NCBI RefSeq assembly: GCF_964019385.1
Contig: NC_088643.1
Location: 4,713,496-4,777,495 of the forward strand
Source of the DNA: Sycon ciliatum
Lineage: Eukaryota; Porifera; Calcarea; Leucosolenida; Sycettidae
DNA length: 64,000 nucleotides
Direction of reading: 5' to 3'
Part shown: one piece after another, positions 10,392-23,961 of the stretch
How positions within the stretch are numbered: the first letter of the stretch is position 1
Layout: each line of letters opens with the position of its first letter
Translations under genes and position numbers: made by a program
The notes under the pieces: generated by a model
Told to the model about the DNA's origin: nothing
Database searches by the model: none
Seen by the model: only the letters and a program-made list of their open reading frames with translations

Positions 10392-12422
10392 TCACGATGC
10401 ACAGATCTTCATGCATAGATCTCGCCATGCGGGTCGGTCATGGGCAATGGCTCGCAGGCTCTGCAGAGCGTCTAAGTTCCCGAGCAATCCGGCATTGGCT
10501 TGGCGCAGATCTCCCACCAATGCCTGCGGCAGGGTCGTCCGCGGTCTACCCCTCCAGCATTTCTGTTGCTGATTGGCGAAGTACGCGAACATAGCCATAA
10601 CAGCTGGAGATTCATCTGCCATCCGCAGGATGTGGCCAAACAGCCTCCAGCGTGATCTCTTGACCATGACACTCAAGGGTTCAGCTTCGCATCTGGCATA
10701 GAGAGCATCATTCGGTATTATTTGTGGCCATTTCACACCGATGAGTGACCTTAGCTGACGGCGGTGGAAGGAATCCAGGCGAGACAGAACGGTCACACTG
10801 ACCCCCCACGTACCCGAGTTGTACGTCAGTACTGGAACAATAAAAGTGCTGTACAGCCGCAGACGCAACTTCTCGCTGATGTGCTGATGCCTCTTCCAGA
10901 GGCTCCATAGGGACTGAAATGCTGCAGTCGCCAGCTGTTTTCGTCGCATAATATCCTCTTCGTCGCCCAGCAGCGAACCCAGCTTGCGCGTTGTCCTCCA
11001 CTCTTCATCGATCCTGTCCGCACTTCTGAAGATGTCCGTATACTCAGTTTTGTCCCGGTTCATGATCAGGGACCACTGTGGTAGCACCGTGCTGGCAGTC
11101 GCCTCCACGTCCGCCAGCCAGGACTTTGAGGTGCTGACAAAGTCTGCATCATCCGCATATACAAGTTCGAGCGGCAGACCGTTGTCGCTGAGAGGTCTTG
11201 CTGGCACCTCTTGCCTTAGTTGTCGGAGCGCAGCCTCCAGGTAAACCGTGAAGAGAACGGGGGAAAGGCAATCCCCCTGTGGCGTCCCCTTCGTTGTAGC
11301 AAATGATTCCGACTGGCACCTCCCAAGCTGAACACGAAGTCTGGTGTTAGAGATCAAGACCCTGATCAAGCGAACGTCATCGTCACTCAGAAACGCCTCC
11401 AGAACAGTCAGCAAGGTGTCTCGCTTGATCGTGTCAAAAGCCTTCGACAGATCAATGCCCAACAGGTGAACGGTGCTGTGGTAGCGCTGGGTCTTTGCCA
11501 CAAGCCATCGATGCGCCCATACCACATCCGCGGTGGATCGGCCAGGGCGGAAGCCGCTGTGCGTCTGGGCTAGGTACTGGTCAACCTTGGGTCTGACTCG
11601 AGCTAAAGTGAGGAGTGACAGGGTCTTCCGCAGCGTGTTGAGAAGAACTATCGGACGTAAATTTGATGGTGGTCCCAGCGGCTTGTTGGGTTTCTGAAGT
11701 GGGATCAGACTGCCACTGCCTATATCAACCACCTCGTGTTGCTCAAACATGCCGTTGAAAATGCTGGTCAACACAGGAGCCAAAGCATCACTTGCATACT
11801 TCATCAGTTCTGTGGGGATACTGTCGTCTCCTGCGGCACGGCCATTGTTCAGTTTCCCGAGACAGCCTGCAATCTCTGAAGATGTAATGGGAGTTTGCAG
11901 AGGACGTGGCTGTCCCTGGAACGGTGAGATGTCTGTGGCGCTTGGTGAGCTGAACTGACTTGAGAAATGGCTTCCAATTGCCTCAGCTGCTTCCTTCTCG
12001 TTTACTATGATTTTTCCGGTGTTGTCAGCAACTGTAGGCTTCACAGCTCCACGTCTCCGCATTAACTGAACAGCTTTGAACATTCGAGCACCGTCCCGCA
12101 ACTTCTCCACCTCCTTTGCCTTTTCGTCCAGCCGTAATTCTGCTTCCTTCAGCGCTGTTCTTCTGATGCTGTGAAGAATGCGGTTGCGTTCCTTCTTCAG
12201 GCCTGCCCGAGTTCCGGTGTTGGTGATATTTTCGATACGTAATTTTAGTTCTTTTTGAGCCTGAGACAGTCGGCGCAGTTCAGGGCTGTCCTTCACACCA
12301 CGCTGTAGATACTGGTTATAAATAGACCTAGTAAGGAAAATGATCTGATAGCCTATGAAGAGTAAAAGAAATAATAATTGAACCAATGACAACAAATACT
12401 CGTCCAGCACACGAGTTGTCAT
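10392..12422 (-). CDS. Non-LTR retrotransposon reverse transcriptase, uninterrupted frame
   Basis: A 676-codon open frame. A charged linker (residues about 45-115) precedes a reverse transcriptase with the expected order: RAAGDDSIPTELMK fingers, SGFRPGRSTAD, catalytic LSKAFDTIK near residue 325, TPQGDCLSP near 380, catalytic YADD near 421. The C terminus has the RWRLFGHILRM motif frequent in LINE-type elements. It copies RNA into DNA at target sites. The apurinic-type endonuclease expected upstream is missing: the frame instead starts with a hydrophobic stretch (about residues 12-32) and only 78 bp separate it from the TTAA element. It is therefore 5' truncated, and the first 40 residues may be read-through. 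Initiation at 12422 is not supported by context. The lack of stops suggests a recent insertion. Confidence 0.85.
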   Translation of the reverse strand: MTTRVLDEYLLSLVQLLFLLLFIGYQIIFLTRSIYNQYLQRGVKDSPELRRLSQAQKELKLRIENITNTGTRAGLKKERNRILHSIRRTALKEAELRLDEKAKEVEKLRDGARMFKAVQLMRRRGAVKPTVADNTGKIIVNEKEAAEAIGSHFSSQFSSPSATDISPFQGQPRPLQTPITSSEIAGCLGKLNNGRAAGDDSIPTELMKYASDALAPVLTSIFNGMFEQHEVVDIGSGSLIPLQKPNKPLGPPSNLRPIVLLNTLRKTLSLLTLARVRPKVDQYLAQTHSGFRPGRSTADVVWAHRWLVAKTQRYHSTVHLLGIDLSKAFDTIKRDTLLTVLEAFLSDDDVRLIRVLISNTRLRVQLGRCQSESFATTKGTPQGDCLSPVLFTVYLEAALRQLRQEVPARPLSDNGLPLELVYADDADFVSTSKSWLADVEATASTVLPQWSLIMNRDKTEYTDIFRSADRIDEEWRTTRKLGSLLGDEEDIMRRKQLATAAFQSLWSLWKRHQHISEKLRLRLYSTFIVPVLTYNSGTWGVSVTVLSRLDSFHRRQLRSLIGVKWPQIIPNDALYARCEAEPLSVMVKRSRWRLFGHILRMADESPAVMAMFAYFANQQQKCWRGRPRTTLPQALVGDLRQANAGLLGNLDALQSLRAIAHDRPAWRDLCMKICAS

Positions 12423-12500
12423 AGCAACACAAATAACAGCTGTCCACTAATTTTGTTGTTGGAGATTGAGTAGGAGTTTTTACTGGTTGATTCTAAAAAA

Positions 12501-15006
<2,506 letters not shown>

Positions 15007-15137
15007 TACAATAAATGCTCCGGCCTTGGGTTTATGACCAATATTAAAATAAAAACTAATAAAAACCTCGGGGGACCTCGGTTTTTATAATAGTTTTTTA
15101 TTGGTCATAAACCCTCGGCCTCCTCATTTATTGTATA
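15007..15137. mobile_element. Small fold-back MITE next to the TTAA element
   Basis: TACAATAAATG..GGCC..GGGTTTATGACCAATA pairs with the right half almost without a loop. It abuts the right TTAA of the preceding element. Confidence 0.6.
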
Positions 15138-16380
15138 CTTAGAAAGGAACAAGACGAGCATTATGTGAGGTTTCAGCGGCATAACGAGTTTCATAGTGGA
15201 TAATGTCGGGAAATATAAGGTTTTTGGCAACAATCGGCTAAAGCCATGAGGTGCAACGCCATGTATTGTACCGGCACATAACTTTGTGATTTGTAGACAC
15301 GTAACACATTTAGCGCTAATAGTAATGCTACATTTACCTGACTACATACTGTGACATGTTATGCCATTGCTACATAAAGTCTTCATGTAGCAATGACTAT
15401 GTAGTCAGGTAAATGTACCGGTGATGTAGCATGCCCAACGTTGCAACTGAGGCTGGTACACAATATCCGGAACGATGATTTACGTGGAGTTCTTTTTTAG
15501 AAATCATGGAGAGCCATGGAGGAGACTAGACGTCCGCGAAGTGAATATCAAAGAGACGAAGATGAGTTTTCCTGTTATGCCATAGGCTCTGGCCATAGCA
15601 TATCTCTAGCGATACTGAAGAAAACACTCATCTATTGATAAATTTGGACCTGGATGCAGGAGCGGCTACATGTAGCTTGTTCCAAATAACTGCCTTTGCC
15701 GAGTCAAGATCAGCAGGCTCGAAAAGAACTAGAAGTCCTCATGGACGCAGTACCAAGTCGATTTGAGTGCTCAGGAGCGCCTGTCTTACTTTCCTGGTGA
15801 AGCACGTACAGTTCGTCGTGGACGATTGTAATACAAGGCCTACAGTCAAGTGCTATCAGAAAAGAAAAGTATTGTGGCCAACCATTTGTCTCCACGCAAC
15901 CTCAGGAGAAGAAGACAGCGCAAGCAGAGGATGTAGAGCGGCAAAACAGTTACTTCTGAGTATGTGTTTTCAGGATTTCCGCAAATGGGAGGGATCTCGA
16001 TCTGAGATCGTCTGTCGACTGGCTTCACGTGAGCTGTTTCAGATGAAGACTGGCATTTGCACAGAGTGGAAGCAGTGACATCTTGTCTGCAGGCAGGAAC
16101 ACCACTTCCCATGATATGCTTCCAGCATCCAAATGACCACCAGCAATAATACGGGTTTCACCTCTCACTACATGGATAAGCAAGGGAAAAGATTCGATAC
16201 ACCCACTATTCAGCCACAGCCCTGCATCAAAGTTGCAATGGAGAGCAACCAATGGAGACTCGATCCCGTCGTATAGTGCTAAGAAGTGGTGGAGCTCATG
16301 AGAGATATTGTAGCCGCTTCGGAGGCAGATCGACTAAATGCGTCCTTTCCTGGAAGTTTGACAATGTGCAGCCTTTCTTT
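15138..16380. other. No gene seen inside the 10.4 kb element
   Basis: Contains one hairpin (about 15330-15420, arms ATTTACCTGACTACAT / ATGTAGTCAGGTAAAT). Short reading frames at 15767-16112 show no domain I recognise. Confidence 0.4.
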
Positions 16381-16520
16381 CATTTTTGTTCCAAACCAAG
16401 AGCATTATAGCTAGCCTTGTTAAAGCATTATACAGATCAGCATTACAAGGTAGTTTTTGGAGCATTATGATTAGCATTATACGAACATTTTCGGAGCATT
16501 ATCCGCTGGACCCTACCAAC

Positions 16521-16722
16521 TAGGCCTTTGCGAATAATGCCGGCAGAAAAATTGGCAGAATTCGGTACTTTTCTGGTAAGTTTCATGCATGTTTGGTATG
16601 TGGATAAAGAAATGGAGCAGAATTCGAGGAATTGCCCGCCATAAGGTTTGCATGGTTCTACCAGTTTCGCTGCTTTTCGAGCAGAATCTGCCACCTTTTC
16701 GAGCATTATCCGCCAATGCCTA
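16521..16722. mobile_element. 202-bp element of the GGATAATGC family, 8-bp TSD
   Basis: Ends are TAGGCCTTTGCGAATAATGC and, inverted, TAGGCATTGGCGGATAATGC. Its 8-bp duplication ccaccaac is at 16723-16730 and, because of the later insertion, at 6064-6071. Confidence 0.7.
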
Positions 16723-17140
16723 CCACCAACCAAGCCCCCTGCCGTAGCTAGCGTGCGCACACGGCAACAACCGTGATCAGATCTGAGATGCACCATGGCT
16801 TCCAACTACAGACTCAGTGGACACCCCCAGGCCCCCCTCACACAGCCCTTGACTACCTCCTGCGATCCTTCCCCTTCTTCGCCATCACCATGATCACCTG
16901 ATCACACCCTGGAACAACCTGCCTGCAGACCTCCTGCTTCACGAACCTCATTCAAAGCGCCTCCAAACCTTCATCGTAAACGTACATGTAAGTAAGGATC
17001 TACATGTACTAGTAATCCGAAAGAGATGGCTGTGGACTGTGGTCCACACAGTACCTGTGACGATGAGATTGAGACCCATTAAATTTACCTTTCTACATCT
17101 CATTTACCTTTCTACATCTCATTTATCTTTCTACTACACT

Positions 17141-17285
17141 GTACAGTCAACTTCGCTAATAACGACTGCGGACATAACGACAATTCGCGAATAACGACAG
17201 AATTTCCATTATTAAATTAGACACTTTTCTGATGCCCCGCCGCGCCGAGTGCCGTTATATGCAAAGTAACGTTAGGTTACTGTAC
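17141..17285. mobile_element. Pogo/Tigger-like MITE, second copy
   Basis: The left end GTACAGTCAACTTCGCTAAT matches the element at 131-338 for more than 60 bp (CGACTGCGGACATAACGAC..). The right end GTTAGGTTACTGTAC is its imperfect inverse. Confidence 0.6.
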
Positions 17286-17544
17286 ATATATTTGGTGCAA
17301 TATTAGCGCCCCTTTCTTGTACCAAACTATTAGTATTATTTTTGCTACTTGACCCTGCAACCCCCCCCCCTTTTCGATGCCAGGTACACCATGTACCCGC
17401 TCCCTGTTACAATCTAGGGGGCGCGCGTAGGAAGATTCCCTGAAGGCTGAAGTAATATTAGTAATAATTTATACGAAATCAGGGAATTTTTCTACGCCCA
17501 CTACGAGTACAGAAAGAATGAGGGTCTGAAGTTAGTTCCCCATA

Positions 17545-17730
17545 CGGTCGCAAGACCGAGACTCTGTAACATGGAAATTTGTTCCTTGGCTCGCCATCTG
17601 AGTTCGCTATTATTCATTTTCTGCTGCCCCTCGGTTATTTCTTTTATTAGTATTATTATTTTCTTTGCCTTCGCTTTCTTGTTATTGGGCAACTTGCCCG
17701 TTAGAATCTGCGAAGTAAAATAAACAACAA
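17545..17730 (-). repeat. Dispersed repeat shared with 24960-25140
   Basis: The reverse strand matches 24960-25140 (shared words ATTCTAACGGGCAAGTTGCC and GCGAAGGCAAAGAAAATAAT). Origin not recognised; possibly a LINE tail. Confidence 0.5.
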
Positions 17731-18301
17731 CAACAACTCTACCGACCGGTTTATGGTTGTAGTCAGGAGCACTGTTGCCCATACAGACAGTGTGTCCTCG
17801 CCTTGTTCACACTGTCACCGTGAAAACATGTTACCTATCACTAGTAGAATCTACAAGGCTTGCATGTCATAGTCTGTAGTCGAGGAACAGCAAGAGTAGG
17901 ATCCCCATGGCATTAGACCTACCTGCGCCTGAGCTATTGAATAGTATTGTAGCTGGTCACAAGCTGAAGCAAGACTCAAGAGTACAAAAAACTGTTCATC
18001 AGCTCATGCACTCTTTCTGATACCAGATCAGGATAGGACTGATAGAAATGCTAGACTCCAAGAGCTGACTTCTCACAATGAAGCAGCAGACCTTGGTAAT
18101 CATCTAGTCAGACCTTTTTTGGCTTTAGCTCTACTTCTGCAGATGTCCAGCGATACTAGTGTGTGACTGAATGAAATTTACTATTACTAGTAGTTGAAGC
18201 ACCTCCAGGATACTCACTCAGTAACCAACGTGTTTGGTAGGAGCACTTGAATCATCGGAGATAATCATGGCCGGATCAGACCTTTTAGACCATCGTATTA
18301 A
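17731..18301. other. No gene seen
   Basis: Unique-looking sequence between a repeat and the MITE at the 5' edge of the ankyrin/SOCS gene. It may contain 5' non-coding exons of that gene, which I cannot define. Confidence 0.3.
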
Positions 18302-18530
18302 AGGGGCCGGCCGTAATTATCGATCTTTTTCACGAAGAGAAAAAGTTTCGTATATGGGTGGGTGGGTTGAGGAGAGTTTCGTTTTGAAAAGTATTGATAG
18401 CTGAAACATCAATCAATTTTAGCTGTCAAGTCAATATATTTTTCGTTGAAGGGGGTGGGGGCCGGCCGGGGAGGGTCATAACTAAACTTTTTCGTTCCGT
18501 GAAAATTATCGATAATGCCGGATGGCCCCT
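18302..18530. mobile_element. MITE with AGGGGCC..CCGTAATTATCGAT ends
   Basis: The inverted ends GTAATTATCGAT / ATCGATAAT are bounded by AGGGGCC/GGCCCCT. A copy with about 85% identity by eye is at 48505-48730. It ends at the first base of the open frame of the ankyrin/SOCS gene. Confidence 0.75.
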
Positions 18531-18532
18531 AA

Positions 18533-18836
18533 GTGTACATCCGAAAAGCTGTGGACCTTCTTCTAGAGACTAGTGATGGAGTCCACGACACAGAACGTGA
18601 TATCACACTGGATATCTGCATCGCTACTGGAGAAGATGCTGACCGTAAAAGCTGCAGCAGAGACTACTCCGAAATTTTAGTAGCTCTGCGAAAGTTGGTG
18701 AGCAATGGAAACGTAGCGTCAGTGCAGCAAGTCTTGCAAACTTTGAAAACATTCGAGAGGAACAGTAGCGACCAAGGACAGTCACACGCTAGAAAATCGT
18801 GGACTTCCTCGCTGTTCCCCGGCTGTGGCAGCCCTG
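18533..18836 (+). CDS. Ankyrin/SOCS gene, first recognisable exon (5' limit uncertain)
   Basis: An open frame starts right after the MITE and has no in-frame ATG, so the true start or acceptor is elsewhere. TTCTTCTAG at 18559-18567 is a candidate acceptor. It encodes DYSEILVALRKLVSNGNVAS, which resembles the lead-in to an ankyrin array. The proposed donor CCTG|GTAAAC leaves phase 1. Confidence 0.5.
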
Positions 18837-20570
18837 GTAAACGAAGGAGTGTGACCGAACACGAACCCACGAAAGAGTTACGATCACTGCTAGGGTTGGA
18901 AGCAGTTGTCCCCACAAGCTTGCTCCCGAACCCCAGAACGGCCGAAACAGGTGCTCAGCAGTGCAAGACTTTCCGAAAATAGATCAGAGGAAAGTTTATG
19001 CCCCACGCGATATTCAAGACCTTGTGAATATGGAGTGTGGCGATGAACAAGATTTCAGAGCGACATTGCTGTACTGTGCCATCTTTACTGGTAATGAGCA
19101 GATGGTACGATGTCTGTTGAACTGGGGAGCTGATGCATCGCTGACTTTGGAGTGTGTTGGTGATCGAATTGATGCTTGGAAGCACAGTCCAATCTGTGTA
19201 GCAGCAGTACTGAAGCATGCTGGCATAGTGAGGTGTCTTCTTGCACACGGTGCATCACCTTATCAGGGTGCTAGTCGAGAGATGAGTGGGAGACTTGGGG
19301 ATTACTTTGAGCTCACGCGCTTCTCAACGTATGATGGATGTAGAGATGATGCTGCAACTTGGGAAGCTTTGGGCCTGAACCCAAGCTATCCTCCATCAGT
19401 CATCGAGGTATGCTGGACACAAAGAGAAGGTCACGAGGGCGCCGCTCGTATGATGCCCTACTGTCGCTGGGATGCAGAGTGGTGCAAATCAGGTATGGCA
19501 ATCTCGCTCCAGAAAGTACCGAACACATTCCGTGAAGCCGTCCTGGCACTGGCCTGCTTCACAGACACTGAACAAATATGCAAGAAGTTCTGCTGCTCGC
19601 TGATTTTCAAAACCTTTTGTTCGCGCAGCGAGTGCGTCCGTGACAGTAGTATGTATGTATGTATGCATAACTCATAATCACAAGGTGATCGAAGAGGCAT
19701 TAATCAGCGAGAGAATTGTGAATGATGTCTCTGAATCCAACTCTATCGTGTGCTGCATGAGAGAGAGCATGCAAGGGAAGACCCGTCCAACTTTTAATGT
19801 TAGAAATCCATGATGTCGCGGGCCTTCCTCTCGGTCGAGATCCAGGAGTTGATCCTTGCAGGAATAGTACTGGAGAAGAAATTGCAGAGCTGACCAGTTT
19901 AGTTCGAAATCTCCTGAGAGAGGGCACAGAGCCAGCCGGTTTGTCGGTCTCCAATGCAAGTGAGCTTTGCGATGCGTGGCTCGGAGTGGAGAATGCCGAG
20001 GCGAAACTGCACGCAAGGAGACCTGTCAAGTTTGATAGCAAATTCGAAATGTACTTCATTGATGTTGGCTGTGCTCGTTATCGGCGGACCAAGCCTGATG
20101 TTCGTGTTCGCTTTCTTGCACCATGTGTAAAGGTGGAAACACAGCAGCATGTTGAAAGGATGCTCCCTCCTGATGCCTATCATATGTATTCGAGATCAGT
20201 TGCAGCATACTTCAGCTATGGCATACCACCAGTTGTAGACCGACTGCGGTTTATTAGGTCAGTGGAGGATCCAGTTGTACAGCTGCTGGTGAAACATGGC
20301 GGTCTTCCCGGTATATCAACTGTGGATGAGATTCCATTTGTTGATGGATATGTTCACGATGGTCCGTCTTGCCAGTGTGATGTGGAGCTATCGGCTTCTC
20401 AGAGGAAAGTGAGTCTCTTTGATGTGCTCACACCTTACCCCAAGCCCAAGTCTCTGGCCCACTTGTGCCGCTCTGCTGTCATTGAAGCATGTCATGGGTA
20501 TGGTGTAGTCAAGGCCATTCAAAGTCTTGATCTTCCACCACTACTTCTGAATTATCTTTTGTTCGATTGA
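18533..20570 (+). CDS. Ankyrin-repeat and SOCS-box (ASB-like) protein gene
   Basis: Three-exon model: 18533-18836, 18962-19492 and 19804-20570, all GT-AG and phase consistent. Two ankyrin repeats are clear in exon 2 (RATLLYCAIFTGNEQMVRCL and HSPICVAAVLKHAGIVRCLL, each ending in a GA loop). The last 40 residues form a SOCS box: SLAHLCRSAVIEAC followed by LPPLLLNYLLFD. SOCS boxes bind Elongin B/C and Cullin-5, so the product is probably a substrate receptor of a ubiquitin ligase, with the ankyrins and the roughly 200-residue middle choosing the target. The middle region (exon 3) is not one I recognise. An AATAAA at about 21181 could serve polyadenylation. If the first intron (125 bp) is wrong, a frameshift at about 18955 would be the alternative. 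Confidence 0.7.
18962..19492 (+). CDS. Ankyrin/SOCS gene, ankyrin exon
   Basis: The acceptor is a CAGCAG tandem (18959 or 18962 start, both phase compatible); the donor is TCAG|GTATGG at 19493. Carries the two clearest ankyrin repeats. Ends in phase 1. Confidence 0.65.
19804..20570 (+). CDS. Ankyrin/SOCS gene, terminal exon with SOCS box
   Basis: The acceptor after ACTTTTAATGTTAG supplies the two bases needed to complete the phase-1 codon (Glu), giving AEWCKSEIHDVAG across the junction. The open frame reaches TGA at 20568-20570. The SOCS box occupies the last 40 codons. Confidence 0.75.
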
Positions 20571-21424
20571 GAATAATTTGACCAGGCGGTGTGGACACTT
20601 TAACCGCAATAGAGCGATATACATGTATTAAAGTAAACTAGAGTGAGGACTTTTTCAAATATTTTACGGTTTCCACTGAAGATAGTCGCTAGAGAACGTT
20701 CTGGAAACAAACCTTGCTACCTTGCTCTTTGTGTGTGTGTGTGTGTGTCTGCGTGTGCGTGTGTGTGTGTGCATGCGTGCGTGTGTGTGTGTGTGTGTGT
20801 GTGGACATGGCAGCACAGTTACTTCTTTTCATCGCATTACTAGCACTTTAAAATTTGTCATCTCCTCGCTGCCTTTTCATTAATAGTACCGTCGGTCGTC
20901 GGTCAGTGTCGTGCAATGTTATCGCATGAGCTGATTGTTTAGTTACTGGTGGTGTTAGTGGACATTCATAGCGTAACCTGTAGTTCCTTGATCCTTTTTC
21001 TTTCTTTCTACTTCAGTATTGAAATTAATATTTTAGCTGGCCTTTTCTAGCTGTTCAGTACACTCTCCGGCCATGTACGATCACTGCCAAATTTAACCAC
21101 TTTCCGCCTTAGCTGTACGGAGCACCGTCTTGGACACCCTGTAAGAAAGCCACAGGTCTGCTGAGTACAATGTATCTCCAAATAAAATAACAAATACTAC
21201 GACATTGACTACCACAGATCAGTATATTAGAGTGGACACTCTTGTGCAGTGTGTAGACCGCTTCTTTGCCGCAATCACCTGTTGAATATCATAGCTTCAA
21301 GCCCGGGGAAGGGGGGGGGGGACTGTAATTGTAAGGATTTAATCACCTTTCACACATCTATGTTTGACGCTAGTACCAGGCTCTTTTATATAAATTAAAA
21401 CTTCTGAATACTATAAGTTTTTTA
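20571..21424. other. 3' flank: microsatellite plus decayed fold-back repeat
   Basis: (GT)n at 20730-20802. At 20855-21020 there is a partial copy of the fold-back family at 28858-29711 (shared GTGTCGTGCAATGTTATC and GCTGATTGTTTAGT). No gene. Confidence 0.6.
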
Positions 21425-21770
21425 CGAACTTAGAAGTTGCGACTTCGGCGGTAATAGTCATGAAGTTGATTGTTCCAACTAGGAACACACGCTTCTTGCC
21501 GAACTTGACACTTGACTGACTCACGACTGCCATCCGGAGCACACGAGGAGCACGTCGCACCTTCCACTCGGCAAACCTGCAAGAAAGCACCACTCCCTGC
21601 TCAATACACGGTGTTTCGGGGAATTCACCCCTCATCATTTGAGCTTGAGTAGGCTGAGGAAGATTGTGCCTGAAAAGCACCACTTATATAGTATTATTAC
21701 TATATATACTATAATATTGGAACAATCAACTTCATGACTATTACCGCCGAAGTCGCAACTTCTAAGTTCT
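21425..21770 (-). repeat. Hammerhead-bearing repeat, copy A (reverse strand)
   Basis: The reverse strand at 21644-21599 folds as a type I hammerhead: 6-bp stem I GCTCAA/TTGAGC, TGATGA box, GGGG/CCCC stem II, GAAA box, minimal ACAC/GTGT stem III and GTA cleavage triplet. The invariant C before TGATGA is A here, so catalysis is doubtful. The repeat unit is bounded by inverted copies of GTTGCGACTTCGGCGGTAAT at 21430 and 21745. Confidence 0.65.
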
Positions 21771-21859
21771 TATTGTTGTCCCTCACGCGGACGTGCGACT
21801 AGTTGTTGGAGGTGACAGCGTTGCGAATAGCTATACTGGCTCTCAACGTCTGTTTATCA

Positions 21860-22215
21860 CAACTCCATGAGCGACTCTGACTCACGCCGCTACCTGGAGC
21901 TTCACGAGGTGTTTGTCGCGCTGGAAACAAAGCGTCTCTGTAAGTTTGTATCCCTGGTGATGGTTTGGCCTGGAGAGCAGTATATAAGTGGTGCTTTTCA
22001 GGCACAATCTTCCTCAGCCTACTCAAACTCAAATGATGAGGGGTGAATTCCCGAAACACCGTGTATTGAGCAGGGAGTGGTGCTTTCTTGCAGGTTTGCC
22101 GAGTGGAAGGTGCGACGTGCTCCTCGTGTGCTCCGGATGGCAGTCGTGAGTCAGTCAAGGGTCAAGTTCGGCAAGAAGCGTGTGTTCCTAGTTGGAACAA
22201 TCAACTTTATACTTT
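21860..22215 (+). repeat. Hammerhead-bearing repeat, copy B
   Basis: Inverted relative to copy A, with the same order of blocks: CGAGGTGTTTGTCGCGCTGG, TGGCCTGGAGAGCA, GGCACAATCTTCCTC, the hammerhead (22028-22070), then TGCAGGTTTGCCGAGTGG and GGATGGCAGTCGTGAGTCAG. Stem I is CTCAA/TTGAG. The conserved C is again A, and stem II has lost one C. Confidence 0.65.
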
Positions 22216-22344
22216 TTTAAATAATTTTATATACAAGAATTCAGTGACTCCTGTACACTCCTCCCGGGAATATTATCCTTTGACTTTGAAAGCTAATGGT
22301 AGAGATGCACACAGGATAATGAAATTGGCGATGAATTTGACACA

Positions 22345-22595
22345 CTTGGCTGACTCACGACTGCCATGGTTTGGCCTGGAGAGCATTATAAGTGGTGCTT
22401 TTCACTTTCAGGCACAATCTTCCTCACTGCCTACTCAAGCTCAACTGATGAGGGGTGAATTCCGCCGAAACACTGTGTGTTGCTTTCTTGCATGTTTGCC
22501 GAGTGGAAGGTGCTCCGTGCTCCGGATGGCAGTCGTGAGTCAGCCAAGTGTCAAGTTTGGGGCGTGTATTCCTCGTTGGAACAACTAGGCTTCCT
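22345..22595 (+). repeat. Hammerhead-bearing repeat, copy C
   Basis: The CTGATGA box is intact at 22445-22451 and GAAA is at 22467-22470. The cleavage triplet reads GTG instead of NUH, the 3' strand of stem I is reduced to TTGC, and stem II has an insertion. Degenerate member of the same family. Confidence 0.6.
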
Positions 22596-22947
22596 TCAAA
22601 TAATGTCTTTAAAAATAACGGCGAAAAGGTTAGCGAATTTTGCTACCAGTAAGTCTCGTTTTCGGCAGGCCGATTTGGGGATTTCACTAGTAACGATCTT
22701 CCTAGTATTACTATTAGCAACAGTACATAACCCCCATACTCTTACTCTTGCTATTACAGTATTAGTAATGGCTAATGTTTGTTTGAGAGGAGGTCAAAGG
22801 ACACGAGTCACACTACCTCAATGCGCTAGTACTACACGTACTGAAGTAGAGTTAGTACATGTAGAATCTAGTAGAGAGCTCGAGCGGTCATGCTCGCAGC
22901 AACATCATTCGTTCCTAAAGGCACAGTGCAACAATAATTATAATAAT

Positions 22948-23003
22948 TCGGGAATCGCCGAAAATCTACCAAATAATTTGGTAGATTTTCGGCGATTCCC
23001 GAA
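22948..23003. repeat. Near-perfect 56-bp palindrome
   Basis: Arms TTCGGGAATCGCCGAAAATC and its complement with almost no loop. No flanking element identified. Confidence 0.85.
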
Positions 23004-23961
23004 GGAACCCTCATTATTCACTTTTCTCATATCTTTCTCATACATATTCATATCGCAGATTTCTCGTTTTGGTAGGAATCGGAGAATCCCCCCGTCGCTG
23101 GCAGTCCTGACCCACTGACTCAGCGTGCAAAGCAGTGAGGATGTCGCACGTGCCTCTTCCTTGCCGAAAGCCGTATTGACTGTCGCAGTGTCGGGCAAAA
23201 TACTAAAAATTAATGCTCTAGATAATTCACGAGCTGCTTGTTTACTAAGGCCGCGGAAGGGCGCGTTCGAATTGTCACTCTTTCACTTTTCGAGGAGATT
23301 CGTTTTTCTGAAGAGGTGGTCTTATTGGCCTCTTTAGAAAAACGAGGCTCAAAAATCTAGCACATTACTCATTTTGAGATCTCCCAGCAGCCGACCGCTA
23401 GTATACACTTGCCTCTCTTAGCTGCGCATGGGCGTTCCATGGTGGGGATCACGTCATGCATTCCGGACACAGTAGTATTCACCGGGACCTTCTTGGACGG
23501 ACCCCGGTCGGTGAGTCACTGACCATCTGACTGCAACCTGCATGCACACTTTAGGTTTGCCCGAACGGTTAGCTAGTTATCGCCGTATCCTTGCAAATTG
23601 CTCGAGCCACCATGATTTGTGCAAGGTGTTGTGTGCTCGTGTGCTTGTGGACGGATGCCGCATTCACTCAATCAAACTTCAAAGTCTGTGCAGCTGTGAC
23701 CATTTCTCTCAGTCTGTCTGTCATTAGTCCTACTGAAGTTCATGTACATGTACTCCATGTAGTTCTAGTGGTCTGATATCGTGCCCAGTACTACTACTAC
23801 TACTAGTACTAGTCTATTGACTATTGACTATTGTTGATCTGGTCTATAGTGTAGATCTACTCAGTACATGTACTTACAATAATTAATAATTATTATTATT
23901 ATCATGATCCTAAACATGCAGACCCTAGCCTAGGCTAGGCTGCATGAGAATAGATTAAGAG

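Noticed and set aside
19678..20183. Antisense frames opposite the ankyrin/SOCS exon
   Set aside because: Shadows of the coding strand with no domain.
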